A DNA stretch of 15,814 nucleotides from an uncultured Shinella sp. (GCF_946479415.1 NZ_CAMLFY010000109.1:1-15814), one strand, 5' to 3'; positions 7,398 to 14,813 are shown, numbered from the stretch's first letter. A program made the numbers and translations. The notes: generated by a model not told the origin, from the sequence alone.

Positions 7398-9749
7398 ATG
7401 AGCAAGGAACCACGCAGCCGGGCAGGACAAACGAAACGGCCCGGCCGCGCGGGCCGTGAGGCGGCGCCTGCGGACGAGACGCCGATCATCCATGGCGCCA
7501 TTCCGCCGCGCGACGTGCTGTTACGCTTCATCGCCGATCACCCGGAGCAGGCATCGAAACGCGAAATCTCCAAGGCGTTCGGCCTGAAGGGCGAGACGCG
7601 CGTCGAACTCAAGGCGCTGCTCAAATCCTTCGAGGAGGACGGCCTTCTCGAAAAGCGGCACAAATCGCTGGTACGTCCCGGCGCCCTGCCCCCCGTTACC
7701 GTTCTCGACATCACCACGCGCGACGTCGATGGCGAGCTGATCGGCCGCCCGGCGGAATGGCTCGACGATGCCGGCGTGGCGCCAGCGGTGCTGATCCGCC
7801 AGTCGAGCGGCGCGCGCAAGGACAAGGCGCCCGTCGCCGGCCTCGGCGACCGGGTTCTGGCAAAAATCTTCCCCGCCAAGGAGCGCGGCGGCCCGGCCTA
7901 TACGGGCCGCGTCATCAAGGTTCTCGACAAGAAGAAGAATTCCGGCATGGGCGTGTTCCGCACCATGCCGGGCGGCGGCGGGCGCATCATGCCGATCGAC
8001 CGGCGTGGCGACGAGATGGACGTCGAGGCGCAGTTCACGGCGGGCGCCAAGGATGGCGACCTCGTGGAAATCGATGTCGTGCGCATGAGCCGCCTCGGCC
8101 TGCCGCGCGCGCAGGTCAAGAGCGTGGTCGGCTCCGTCGCCTCGGAAAAGGCGATCTCGATGATCGCCATCTACGCCCACGGCATTCCCCATATCTTCCC
8201 GGATGCGGTCATCCGCGAGGCGGAAGCCGCGGGTGCGGCGACCATGGCGCACCGCGAGGACTGGCGCAGCCTCCCCCTCATCACTATCGACCCGGCCGAC
8301 GCCAAGGACCACGACGACGCCGTCTATGCCGAGCCGGACACCTCGCCGGACAATCCGGGCGGCGTGATCGTCACCGTCGCGATTGCCGATGTCAGCTATT
8401 ATGTCCGCCCGAAATCGGCGCTCGATCGCGAGGCGCAGAAGCGCGGCAACTCGGTCTATTTCCCGGATCGGGTCGTGCCCATGCTGCCGGAGCGCATTTC
8501 CAACGATCTCTGCTCGCTGAAGGAAGGCGTCGACCGGCCGGCGCTCGCTGTGCGCATGGTCTTCTCCCATGAAGGCCGCAAGGCGAGCCACACCTTCCAC
8601 CGCATCATGATGAAGAGTGCGGCCAAGCTCTCCTACCAGCAGGCACAGGCGGCAATCGACGGCGCACCCGACGACAAGACCGGCCCGATCCTCGAGACGA
8701 TCCTGAAGCCGCTCTGGCAGGCCTACAAGATCATGACGGTCGGCCGCAACCGCCGCCAGCCGCTCGAACTGGACATGCCCGAGCGGAAGATCCTGCTGAA
8801 AGCGGACGGCACCGTCGACCGGGTCTTCGTGCCGCCGCGGCTCGATGCGCACAAGCTCATCGAAGAGATGATGATCCAGGCCAATGTCTCGGCCGCCGAG
8901 ACGCTGGAGAAGAAGAAGCAGGCCCTGATCTACCGGGTGCACGATGCCCCTTCGCTTGCCAAGCAGGAGGTGCTGCGCGAATTCCTGCAGACGCTCGACA
9001 TATCCCTCGTCAAGGGCGGCAACATGCGCTCGAACCATTTCAACGGCATCCTCGCCAAGGTGGCGGACAAGCCGTTCCAGGAGATGGTCAACCAGATGGT
9101 GCTGCGCTCGCAGAGCCAGGCGATCTACAGCCCTGAGAATATCGGCCATTTCGGCCTGAACCTGATGAAGTACGCCCACTTCACCTCGCCGATCCGCCGC
9201 TATGCGGACCTGATCGTGCATCGTGCGCTGGTGGGCTCACTCGGGCTCGGCGAAGGCGGCATCACGCCGGACGAAGAAGCCGTGCTCGACGATATCGCGG
9301 CGGAGATCTCGACCTTCGAGCGTCGTGCCATGGCGGCCGAGCGCGACACGGTCGACCGGCTGATCGCACACCATCTTGCCGAGCGTGTCGGCGAGGAATT
9401 CGACGGCCGCGTCTCCGGCGTCACCAAGGCGGGACTTTTTGTCACCCTGCCGGAATATGGTGCCGACGGGTTCGTGCCTATATCTATGCTTGGACGCGAT
9501 TATTATATCTACGACGAGGCCCATCAGGCCCTGTCCGGTGAGAAGACCGGGCTCGGCTACCGCCTCGGCGATACGGTGCGCGTCAAACTCGCGGAAGCCG
9601 TGCCGCTTGCCGGCGCGCTGCGGTTCGACATGATCAGCGAAGGACGCAAGATGCCGACGGCGGTGCGCTCCTTCCACAAGTCAGGCCGGCGCAAGGGCGG
9701 CGAGACGCGGCGCCAGCCGGGCACGCGCCCGCCACGCGGACGACGCTGA
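7398..9749 (+). CDS. rnr: ribonuclease R
   Basis: Processive 3'-5' exoribonuclease that degrades structured RNA, including rRNA and mRNA fragments. The product is 783 residues, typical of alphaproteobacterial RNase R. The N-terminus is basic, followed by a winged-helix region (about 35-90) and cold-shock-type OB folds (about 95-245). The RNB catalytic domain has its metal-binding aspartates in TIDPADAKDHDDAVY (D298, D304, D306, D307). An S1 domain spans about 655-745, beginning near EEFDGRVSGVTKAGLFV, and a short Arg/Lys/Gly tail follows. The ATG lies 4 bases after topA, with AAGAAGG inside the topA end as ribosome-binding site, so expression is probably coupled to topA. Confidence 0.97.
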   Translation: MSKEPRSRAGQTKRPGRAGREAAPADETPIIHGAIPPRDVLLRFIADHPEQASKREISKAFGLKGETRVELKALLKSFEEDGLLEKRHKSLVRPGALPPVTVLDITTRDVDGELIGRPAEWLDDAGVAPAVLIRQSSGARKDKAPVAGLGDRVLAKIFPAKERGGPAYTGRVIKVLDKKKNSGMGVFRTMPGGGGRIMPIDRRGDEMDVEAQFTAGAKDGDLVEIDVVRMSRLGLPRAQVKSVVGSVASEKAISMIAIYAHGIPHIFPDAVIREAEAAGAATMAHREDWRSLPLITIDPADAKDHDDAVYAEPDTSPDNPGGVIVTVAIADVSYYVRPKSALDREAQKRGNSVYFPDRVVPMLPERISNDLCSLKEGVDRPALAVRMVFSHEGRKASHTFHRIMMKSAAKLSYQQAQAAIDGAPDDKTGPILETILKPLWQAYKIMTVGRNRRQPLELDMPERKILLKADGTVDRVFVPPRLDAHKLIEEMMIQANVSAAETLEKKKQALIYRVHDAPSLAKQEVLREFLQTLDISLVKGGNMRSNHFNGILAKVADKPFQEMVNQMVLRSQSQAIYSPENIGHFGLNLMKYAHFTSPIRRYADLIVHRALVGSLGLGEGGITPDEEAVLDDIAAEISTFERRAMAAERDTVDRLIAHHLAERVGEEFDGRVSGVTKAGLFVTLPEYGADGFVPISMLGRDYYIYDEAHQALSGEKTGLGYRLGDTVRVKLAEAVPLAGALRFDMISEGRKMPTAVRSFHKSGRRKGGETRRQPGTRPPRGRR

Positions 9750-9775
9750 ACAGTTCCGGCAAGGAAGGACAGGAT

Positions 9776-10249
9776 ATGCAGGCGAACGAGACCGACGGCA
9801 GAACGCTGCATTTCGGCGACACCGCAAGCGACAAGCCGGCGGAGCGCCCAGTCGGCCGCGCCATCAAGCGCGGCATGCTGAACCGCTGCCCGGCCTGCGG
9901 CACCGGCCGCCTGTTCAAGTCCTTCCTCAAGCCGATCGAAAACTGCGCCGCCTGCGGCGAGGACTACACGCACCAGCGCGCCGACGACCTGCCGCCCTAT
10001 CTGGTTATCACCATCGTCGGCCATATCGTTCTCGGCGGCTATATGGCGACGGATCTCGTCTGGCCGCTCACCACCTGGCAGCATCTCGCCATCTGGGCGC
10101 CGATCACCGTCATCCTCTCCCTCATCATGCTCCAGCCCGTCAAGGGCGGGACGATCGGCCTGCAATGGGCGGTCAGGATGCACGGTTTCGGCGAAAAGCC
10201 CGATGCCGATGAGGATGCAACGCCCGCGTACCGCGACACGACCGCATGA
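9776..10249 (+). CDS. DUF983 family zinc-ribbon membrane protein
   Basis: A 157-residue protein with two CxxC pairs (C38/C41 in CPACG and C57/C60 in CAACG), spaced like a zinc ribbon. Two hydrophobic segments follow at about 75-97 and 103-122. This is the layout of DUF983 proteins, small inner-membrane proteins of unknown role found in alphaproteobacteria. A strong AAGGAAGG-type ribosome-binding site precedes the ATG, 26 bases after rnr. The last four bases overlap the start of the NUDIX gene (ATGA), so the two are likely translationally coupled. Placement after topA and rnr suggests co-expression only and gives no biochemical function. Confidence 0.9.
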   Translation: MQANETDGRTLHFGDTASDKPAERPVGRAIKRGMLNRCPACGTGRLFKSFLKPIENCAACGEDYTHQRADDLPPYLVITIVGHIVLGGYMATDLVWPLTTWQHLAIWAPITVILSLIMLQPVKGGTIGLQWAVRMHGFGEKPDADEDATPAYRDTTA

Positions 10250-10905
10250 CACCTGTCCGTCCCGTCGATGCAGCCTCCATCCTGCTTCTCGACCGGTCGG
10301 GCGGGACGATACGGGTGCTGGTCGGCAAACGCAGCAGCAGGCATGTCTTCATGCCCGACGTCTATGTCTTTCCCGGCGGCCGGCGCGATGCAGGCGACCG
10401 TCTCGTTTCCATCGCAAGCCCCCTCAACCCGCTGGCGCTGGAGCGCATGGCCGTGCGCGTGCCGCGCTGTTCTGGCTCGCGGCTGCGGGCACTCGCCGTC
10501 GCAGCACTGCGGGAGCTTTACGAGGAAGCCGGGCTCAGCGTCGGTGCCCCGCTTGCCGACGCGCCCGAAGGCGGACTGCCGTTCCGTCCCGATCTCTCGA
10601 ACCTGCGTTTCCTCGCCCGCGCCATCACGCCCACCGGCATGGTGCGACGCTTCGATACGCGCTTCTTCACGCTCTTTGCCGACGAGGCCGGCATCGATCC
10701 TGCGGGTGCGGCCGCCAGCCATGAGCTGGAAGACGTACGCTGGGTGGATATTTTTGACCACAAGGGCATCGAGATGCCCGACATAACCGTCTTGATCCTT
10801 GAAGAGCTTCAAAAAAGCATTCAGGAAGACAAGTCTCTCCCGTTCGGAAGGCCGGCGCCGCTCTATCGCAAGAAGCGCGGTCACTTCCTCCGGGACCTGC
10901 TTTAA
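10246..10905 (+). CDS. NUDIX hydrolase with split Nudix box (NUDT19-like)
   Basis: A 219-residue protein of the NUDIX superfamily, which hydrolyses nucleoside-diphosphate-linked compounds. The Nudix box is recognisable but interrupted. Its first part is VFPGGRRDAGD (41-51) and its second part AALRELYEEAGL (86-97), carrying the metal-binding R-E-x-x-E-E (R89, E90, E93, E94). About 35 residues intervene instead of the usual contiguous 23-residue motif. This inserted layout is known for the NUDT7/NUDT19-like acyl-CoA diphosphatase relatives, so a CoA-type substrate is possible but not shown. The start overlaps the DUF983 stop, and the MFS gene begins 13 bases after its end. Confidence 0.9.
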   Translation: MTPVRPVDAASILLLDRSGGTIRVLVGKRSSRHVFMPDVYVFPGGRRDAGDRLVSIASPLNPLALERMAVRVPRCSGSRLRALAVAALRELYEEAGLSVGAPLADAPEGGLPFRPDLSNLRFLARAITPTGMVRRFDTRFFTLFADEAGIDPAGAAASHELEDVRWVDIFDHKGIEMPDITVLILEELQKSIQEDKSLPFGRPAPLYRKKRGHFLRDLL

Positions 10906-10918
10906 GGGTCGACCACAT

Positions 10919-12103
10919 ATGACGCAGCCGCAATCGGGCACCTCCGGCCCGGTGGAGCACATCCACTGGCGATCCCTCATCGCAGCCGTCGCCGCCATTT
11001 CCGCCGTCGGCATCGCCATCGGGCTCGGCCTGCCGCTGCTGTCCATCATCATGGAAAAGCGCGGCATTTCTCCCACGATGATCGGCATCAACTCCGCCAT
11101 GGCCGGTGTCGCCGCCATGGCCGCCGCTCCCTTCACCACGCGGCTGGCACATGCCTGGGGCACATCGACCACGATGCTTCTGGCCATCCTGCTGTCGGCG
11201 ATCAGCGGCCTCGGCTTCTACTATATCGAGAATTTCTGGCTGTGGTTTCCGCTGCGCCTCGTCTTCCACGGCGCGATCACCACGCTGTTCATCCTGTCCG
11301 AGTTCTGGATCAATGCCGCCGCCCCTCCACGGCGCCGCGGTCTCGTGCTCGGCATCTATGCGACGGTGCTGTCGCTCGGCTTCGCCACCGGCCCCCTGCT
11401 CTTCTCGATCCTCGGCAGTGACGGCGTGCGCCCCTTCGCGGTCGGCGCCCTGATCATTCTCGTCGCGGCCATTCCCATCTTCATTGCCCGCAGCGAAAGC
11501 CCCGTCATCGACGAGAAGCCGGAGCTGCATTTCATGCGCTACATCCTTCTCGTGCCCACGGCGACGGCGGCCGTCTTCATCTTCGGCGCCGTGGAAGTGG
11601 GCGGCCTGTCGCTCTTCCCGATCTACGCCACCCGGGCCGGCTTCAGCGAGCCGCAGGCGGCCCTCCTGCTCACGGTGATGGGCATCGGCAACATGGCCTT
11701 CCAGATCCCGCTGGGCATGCTCTCCGACCGCATGAAGGATCGCCGGCGCCTTCTCACCATCATGGCCGTCATCGGCCTCGTGGGCGCGCTGTCGCTGCCC
11801 TGGGTGTCGCAGAACTGGGTGCTGATGGCGGTCGTGCTGCTTTTGTGGGGCGGCTGCGTGGCCGGTCTCTACACGGTCGGCCTCAGCCATCTCGGTTCGC
11901 GACTCGTCGGCGCCGACCTTGCGGCAGCCAATGCGGCCTTCATCTTCTGTTATGCCGTTGGCACGGTGGTCGGTCCCCAGGCGATCGGCGCGGCGATGGA
12001 TGTCTCCGGCAATGACGGTTTTGCCTGGGCAATCGTCGCATTCTTCGGCTTTTACCTCGTACTTTCCCTGGGTCGGATCGTTTTCCGGCCGAAACGGGGT
12101 TGA
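10919..12103 (+). CDS. MFS transporter (YcaD-like)
   Basis: A 394-residue inner-membrane protein with about twelve hydrophobic spans, no cleavable signal peptide, and a charged central loop near 190-205. The loop between helices 8 and 9 has the MFS motif-A-like GMLSDRMKDRRR (266-277). The overall sequence resembles YcaD-type major facilitator proteins, whose substrates are mostly unknown. The ATG at 10919 is preceded by AAGGG right after the NUDIX stop. An in-frame ATG at 10799 would overlap NUDIX heavily and add 40 non-homologous residues. The stop codon overlaps the -35 of the presumed rpmG promoter, so this gene probably ends the topA-rnr transcript. Confidence 0.92.
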   Translation: MTQPQSGTSGPVEHIHWRSLIAAVAAISAVGIAIGLGLPLLSIIMEKRGISPTMIGINSAMAGVAAMAAAPFTTRLAHAWGTSTTMLLAILLSAISGLGFYYIENFWLWFPLRLVFHGAITTLFILSEFWINAAAPPRRRGLVLGIYATVLSLGFATGPLLFSILGSDGVRPFAVGALIILVAAIPIFIARSESPVIDEKPELHFMRYILLVPTATAAVFIFGAVEVGGLSLFPIYATRAGFSEPQAALLLTVMGIGNMAFQIPLGMLSDRMKDRRRLLTIMAVIGLVGALSLPWVSQNWVLMAVVLLLWGGCVAGLYTVGLSHLGSRLVGADLAAANAAFIFCYAVGTVVGPQAIGAAMDVSGNDGFAWAIVAFFGFYLVLSLGRIVFRPKRG

Positions 12104-12127
12104 CTTTTCGGGCGCGATTTGTAGTTT
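12100..12127 (+). promoter_or_regulatory. candidate rpmG promoter
   Basis: TTGACT at 12100-12105 and TAGTTT at 12122-12127 are separated by 16 bases. The -35 is close to consensus and overlaps the stop codon of the MFS gene. Transcription would start near 12133, giving a leader of about 64 bases that contains the hairpin at 12140-12171. Confidence 0.5.
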
Positions 12128-12139
12128 CCGCCCAGATTT

Positions 12140-12178
12140 AAGCCGTGGAGCAGACTGGCTGTCCGCGGCTTCGTTTTT
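12140..12178 (+). terminator. hairpin plus T-run in the rpmG leader (terminator or attenuator)
   Basis: Arms 12140-12149 and 12162-12171 pair over 10 bases with one U-G wobble. The loop itself can form a short CAG/CTG helix. Five T residues follow at 12174-12178. Position alone does not settle whether this ends the MFS transcript or attenuates rpmG, because the best promoter lies upstream of it and the rpmG start lies downstream. Confidence 0.5.
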
Positions 12179-12196
12179 GATAAAGGCAGGACGACC

Positions 12197-12364
12197 ATGG
12201 CCAAGGCTACCACCATCAAGATCAAGCTGCTGTCGACGGCCGACACCGGTTTCTTCTACGTAACGACGAAGAACAGCCGTACGATGACCGACAAGATGAC
12301 CAAGACGAAGTACGATCCGGTCGCAAAGAAGCACGTCGAATTCAAGGAAACCAAGATCAAGTAA
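12197..12364 (+). CDS. rpmG: 50S ribosomal protein L33
   Basis: A 55-residue, very basic component of the large ribosomal subunit, beginning [20 protein letters not shown] and ending with a lysine-rich tail. It has the characteristic TKNSR and [10 protein letters not shown] elements. It is the cysteine-free (non-zinc) form of L33, as usual in alphaproteobacteria. The ATG follows AGGCAGG with good spacing. It appears to be a single-gene unit with its own promoter and a strong downstream terminator. The leader hairpin suggests post-initiation control. Confidence 0.97.
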   Translation: MAKATTIKIKLLSTADTGFFYVTTKNSRTMTDKMTKTKYDPVAKKHVEFKETKIK

Positions 12365-12388
12365 TCTTGGGAGCCTTTTCAGGTTCGC

Positions 12389-12420
12389 AAAGGCGCTGGG
12401 CGGAAACGTCCGGCGCCTTT
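12389..12420 (+). terminator. rpmG intrinsic terminator
   Basis: Fourteen-base arms at 12389-12402 and 12407-12420 pair fully if two wobbles are allowed, closing a GAAA tetraloop. The stem ends in three T residues, followed by CCTATTTTA. It begins 24 bases after the rpmG stop. Confidence 0.85.
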
Positions 12421-12461
12421 CCTATTTTAGCACATTGAAATGCAACCTGTCGAAAGAGATA

Positions 12462-12498
12462 GAATCAAAAACGCCGCTCCCTGGACGGGAGCGGCGTT
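12462..12498 (-). terminator. intrinsic terminator for minus-strand transcription
   Basis: A perfect 12-base stem (12470-12481 with 12487-12498) has a 5-base loop. Read on the minus strand it is followed at once by a run of five T. Read on the plus strand there is no T-run. It therefore ends a transcript arriving from higher coordinates, either the candidate small RNA here or a long pleD 3' extension. Confidence 0.8.
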
Positions 12499-12640
12499 GA
12501 ACGGTGGTCGGTCAGGTACGACGACGGCACGAGGATTCCGTATTTGTCGTAACCGACCGACCGACCCCACGACCCAGGAAATGCGGCGGACCTAGCATCA
12601 TGGGGTAACCGGTTGTGCGGGCTTGTTTGCCGCCCATGAG
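12466..12640 (-). ncRNA. candidate intergenic small RNA upstream of rpmG terminator
   Basis: About 170 bases on the minus strand with clear RNA-like structure and no credible ORF. From 5' to 3' there is a 7-base inverted repeat (12633-12639 with 12598-12604, CCCATGA / TCATGGG on the plus strand). A long stem of 17 positions follows (12546-12562 with 12506-12522; one wobble, one mismatch) built from tandem GGTC units, and then the T-tailed terminator hairpin. A presumed promoter precedes it: TTGATT at 12672-12667 and CAATGT at 12650-12645, spacer 16. I recognise no Rfam family with confidence. It could instead be the 3' part of a longer transcript. Confidence 0.55.
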
Positions 12641-12668
12641 TTGAACATTGCGCTAAAACGAAAAAAAA

Positions 12669-12684
12669 TCAACGAATTCTTAAC
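12669..12684. promoter_or_regulatory. CtrA-like box
   Basis: TCAA-N7-TTAAC at 12669-12684 differs by one base from the CtrA consensus TTAA-N7-TTAAC. It overlaps the presumed -35 hexamer of the minus-strand small RNA, the position CtrA usually occupies when it activates. A separate TTAACC half-site lies at 12712-12717. The match is suggestive only, since such boxes occur by chance in AT-rich stretches. Confidence 0.35.
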
Positions 12685-12900
12685 GTTTCCGCCGGGCTCC
12701 TTGTCTCATAGTTAACCGGCGAGCGCCCGACTGTCTCAGCAAGCGGCATTTGCGTCATAGAAGACAACAGCGGGCCACCCCCTGTAAAGCAACCATCGGG
12801 CGTGACGACTGCAACCCAGATAAATGACCGCGCCTCCGCACGGTCAGATTGCATTCAAATCAACCCATTGATATCCGTCATCAAAAATGAAAAGCATGCT

Positions 12901-12930
12901 ATATAGAAGAATTTCGCTGCGGGAAGGCAA
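12901..12930 (-). promoter_or_regulatory. candidate minus-strand promoter downstream of pleD
   Basis: Read on the minus strand, TTGCCT (12930-12925), an 18-base spacer and CTATAT (12906-12901) match the rhizobial promoter form well. Transcription would begin near 12895 and run toward the terminator at 12462-12498. No gene with a good ribosome-binding site follows. Confidence 0.35.
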
Positions 12931-12986
12931 TCGTCAGTCGTCTTGAGACGTTACGCAACGAGAGCCTTCCGTAAGGGCAAGTGCCC
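12922..12986. repeat. inverted-repeat cluster in the pleD 3' flank
   Basis: Perfect 7-base arms GGAAGGC (12922-12928) and GCCTTCC (12964-12970) enclose a CGTC-TTGA-GACG hairpin (12939-12950). A GGGC-AAGT-GCCC hairpin follows at 12975-12986. None has a T-run on either strand, so they are not typical terminators. They could fold in the pleD 3' untranslated region. The rest of 12700-13058 shows no gene. Confidence 0.45.
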
Positions 12987-13058
12987 GAAAACATAGGCAT
13001 TTGCTCAAAAGATTGTGAAAGCTGTGGAAAACGGAAATCCAAGCCGATTCGAGGCGGC

Positions 13059-14426
13059 TCAGGCGGCGGCAGCGACCACGCGGTTGCGGCCGGAGCGCTT
13101 GGCCTCGTAGAGCGCGGTGTCGGCACGCTTGAGCAGACCATCCGGGCTATCGCCGGCCGGAAGAACGGAAGCGATACCCATGGAAGCGGTGATCGAGAGC
13201 ATAACATCCGTGCCGGGAATGCGGAACGGCTCCCGCTCGACGATCGCCCGGAGACGTTCCGCCACGCCGGCCGCCATTTCAGGCGACGTATCGGGCATGA
13301 CGAGCACGAACTCCTCCCCGCCATAACGGCAGGCAAGGTCGGCGCCGCGCACGGCGGACCGCACACGGTTGGCAAATTCCCGCAGCACCGCATCGCCGGC
13401 ATCGTGGCCATAGGTGTCGTTGACCGATTTGAAGCGGTCGATATCCGTGATGCAGACCGAGAGCGGCCGGCCGCGCGCCGTCGCACGGTCGATCAGGAGC
13501 TTCATGTGATTGTCGAGGTAGCGGCGATTGTGCAGGCCGGTCAGGCCGTCCGTCACGGCAAGCTCGATCGTCTGGCGCACACTTGCGCGCAGACGGTCGT
13601 TGCAGCGCTTGCGGCGGATCTGGGTGAGGCTGCGGGCGATCAGCTCGTTCGGGTCGATCGGGCGGATCAGGTAGTCCGTGACACCGAGATCGAGCGCCCG
13701 CACGACCATGTCGTCGTCACCCTGTTCGGCGATCAGCAGGATCGGCAGGAAGCGCGTGCGCTCCAGCGACCGCAGCTGCGAGCAGAGACGCAGCGGATCG
13801 TAATCCGTGAAATTGGCATTGACGATGACAAGCTCGTAATTGCTCTCGGCCGCCTGGAACAGCGCCGCCTGCGGATCGGACATGCAGGTGACTTCGGCAA
13901 TGGGTTTTAGGGCGCGTGCAACGCGCTCCTGCGAACTCGCACGACCATCGACCAGCAGAACGTCGCCCGGCTCGTCGCCGAGATTGCTGTCGAGCCCGTC
14001 TTCCATCGAGATGGCGCGCGCGGTCATCGCCCGCATGCGCAACTCATCCGTCAGCGTCTTGAGACGCACGAGGCTTTTTACCCGCGACATCAGCTGCAGG
14101 TCGTTGACCGGCTTGGTGAGGAAATCGTCGGCGCCGGCCTTCAGGCCACGTACCCGGTCGGACGGCTGGTCGAGCGCCGTGACCATGACGACGGGAATAT
14201 GCGCGGTGCGCGGATTGGCCTTCAGCCGCTCGCAAACCTCGAAACCGTCGATACCGGGCATCATGATGTCGAGCAGGATGAGATCGACCTGGGTGCGTTC
14301 GCAGATCGACAGCGCATCATAGCCGTTCTCGGCCGTCAGCACGTCGAAATATTCCGCCAGCAGCCGCGCTTCGAGCAGCTTCACATTGGCGGGAATATCA
14401 TCGACGACAAGGATGCGTGCTGTCAT
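13059..14426 (-). CDS. pleD: response regulator diguanylate cyclase PleD
   Basis: Makes cyclic di-GMP from GTP when phosphorylated and governs polar development in Caulobacter. The product is 455 residues, almost the length of Caulobacter PleD. REC1 (1-120) has the acidic pair D9/D10, phosphoacceptor D53 in LLDIMMPG and K105. REC2 (about 154-270) lacks a phosphoacceptor aspartate at the equivalent place (VIVNANFTD), as expected for the adaptor receiver. The GGDEF domain (about 285-450) has GGEEF at 369-373, and the inhibitory I-site RxxD (R360-D363) is at the correct distance before it, so product inhibition should operate. The start is 15 bases after the divK stop and follows AGGGGCGAG, indicating a divK-pleD operon. 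A weak AGCCG/CGGCT hairpin follows the stop, with no convincing terminator before 12498. Confidence 0.97.
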   Translation of the reverse strand: MTARILVVDDIPANVKLLEARLLAEYFDVLTAENGYDALSICERTQVDLILLDIMMPGIDGFEVCERLKANPRTAHIPVVMVTALDQPSDRVRGLKAGADDFLTKPVNDLQLMSRVKSLVRLKTLTDELRMRAMTARAISMEDGLDSNLGDEPGDVLLVDGRASSQERVARALKPIAEVTCMSDPQAALFQAAESNYELVIVNANFTDYDPLRLCSQLRSLERTRFLPILLIAEQGDDDMVVRALDLGVTDYLIRPIDPNELIARSLTQIRRKRCNDRLRASVRQTIELAVTDGLTGLHNRRYLDNHMKLLIDRATARGRPLSVCITDIDRFKSVNDTYGHDAGDAVLREFANRVRSAVRGADLACRYGGEEFVLVMPDTSPEMAAGVAERLRAIVEREPFRIPGTDVMLSITASMGIASVLPAGDSPDGLLKRADTALYEAKRSGRNRVVAAAA

Positions 14427-14441
14427 GATCTCGCCCCTGCC

Positions 14442-14813
14442 TCACGCGTCGCCGAGATAGGTTTTGATCGTCTCAATGAATTTCGGCACGGAAATCGGCT
14501 TGGAGACATAGGCCTCGCAGCCGCCCTGCCGGATGCGTTCCTCGTCGCCCTTCATCGCAAAGGCCGTAACCGCGATGACGGGGATGACATGAAGCTCGTC
14601 GTCCTCTTTCAGCCATTTGGTGACTTCGAGGCCGGAGACTTCCGGAAGCTGGATATCCATCAGGATCAGGTCGGGACGATATTTACGTGCAAGATCAAGG
14701 GCTTCCATACCATTCCGGGTCTGGATGGTCGTGTAGCCGGATGCCTCGATAAGGTCCCGGAAGAGCTTCATGTTGAGCTCGTTGTCCTCGACAATCATGA
14801 CCTGCTTGGGCAT
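14442..14813 (-). CDS. divK: single-domain cell-cycle response regulator DivK
   Basis: A 123-residue CheY-like receiver that, phosphorylated by DivJ/PleC-type kinases, controls the CckA-CtrA cascade in alphaproteobacteria. The acidic residues E9/D10, phosphoacceptor D53 in LLMDIQLP, the conserved Thr in AVTAFAM and Lys in VSKPIS are all present, and there is no output domain. ATG 14813 was chosen because the protein then starts [14 protein letters not shown] as in known DivK and an AGGGA ribosome-binding site precedes it. The frame is open further upstream to 15215, but that part is antisense to the DUF3572 gene. It heads the operon with pleD, whose Caulobacter counterpart acts in the same signalling network. 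Confidence 0.97.
   Translation of the reverse strand: MPKQVMIVEDNELNMKLFRDLIEASGYTTIQTRNGMEALDLARKYRPDLILMDIQLPEVSGLEVTKWLKEDDELHVIPVIAVTAFAMKGDEERIRQGGCEAYVSKPISVPKFIETIKTYLGDA

Noticed and set aside
7521..9221. 566-codon minus-strand frame opposite rnr
   Set aside because: Composition is H/D/R/A-rich with no motif. It is explained by the codon bias of rnr.
10799..10918. MFS start at ATG 10799
   Set aside because: It adds 40 basic residues overlapping the NUDIX gene. ATG 10919 fits the family start and has AAGGG before it.
10667..12334. 555-codon minus-strand frame opposite the NUDIX, MFS and rpmG genes
   Set aside because: It spans three plus-strand genes, including the certain rpmG, and is extremely rich in G, H, D, E and R without a domain.
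12669..12854. 61-codon minus-strand ORF in the rpmG-pleD gap
   Set aside because: No ribosome-binding site, no recognisable motif, and the region looks structured rather than coding. Mentioned only in a finding.
12981..13910. 309-codon plus-strand frame opposite pleD
   Set aside because: Shadow of pleD, rich in H/D/R/G, with no motif.
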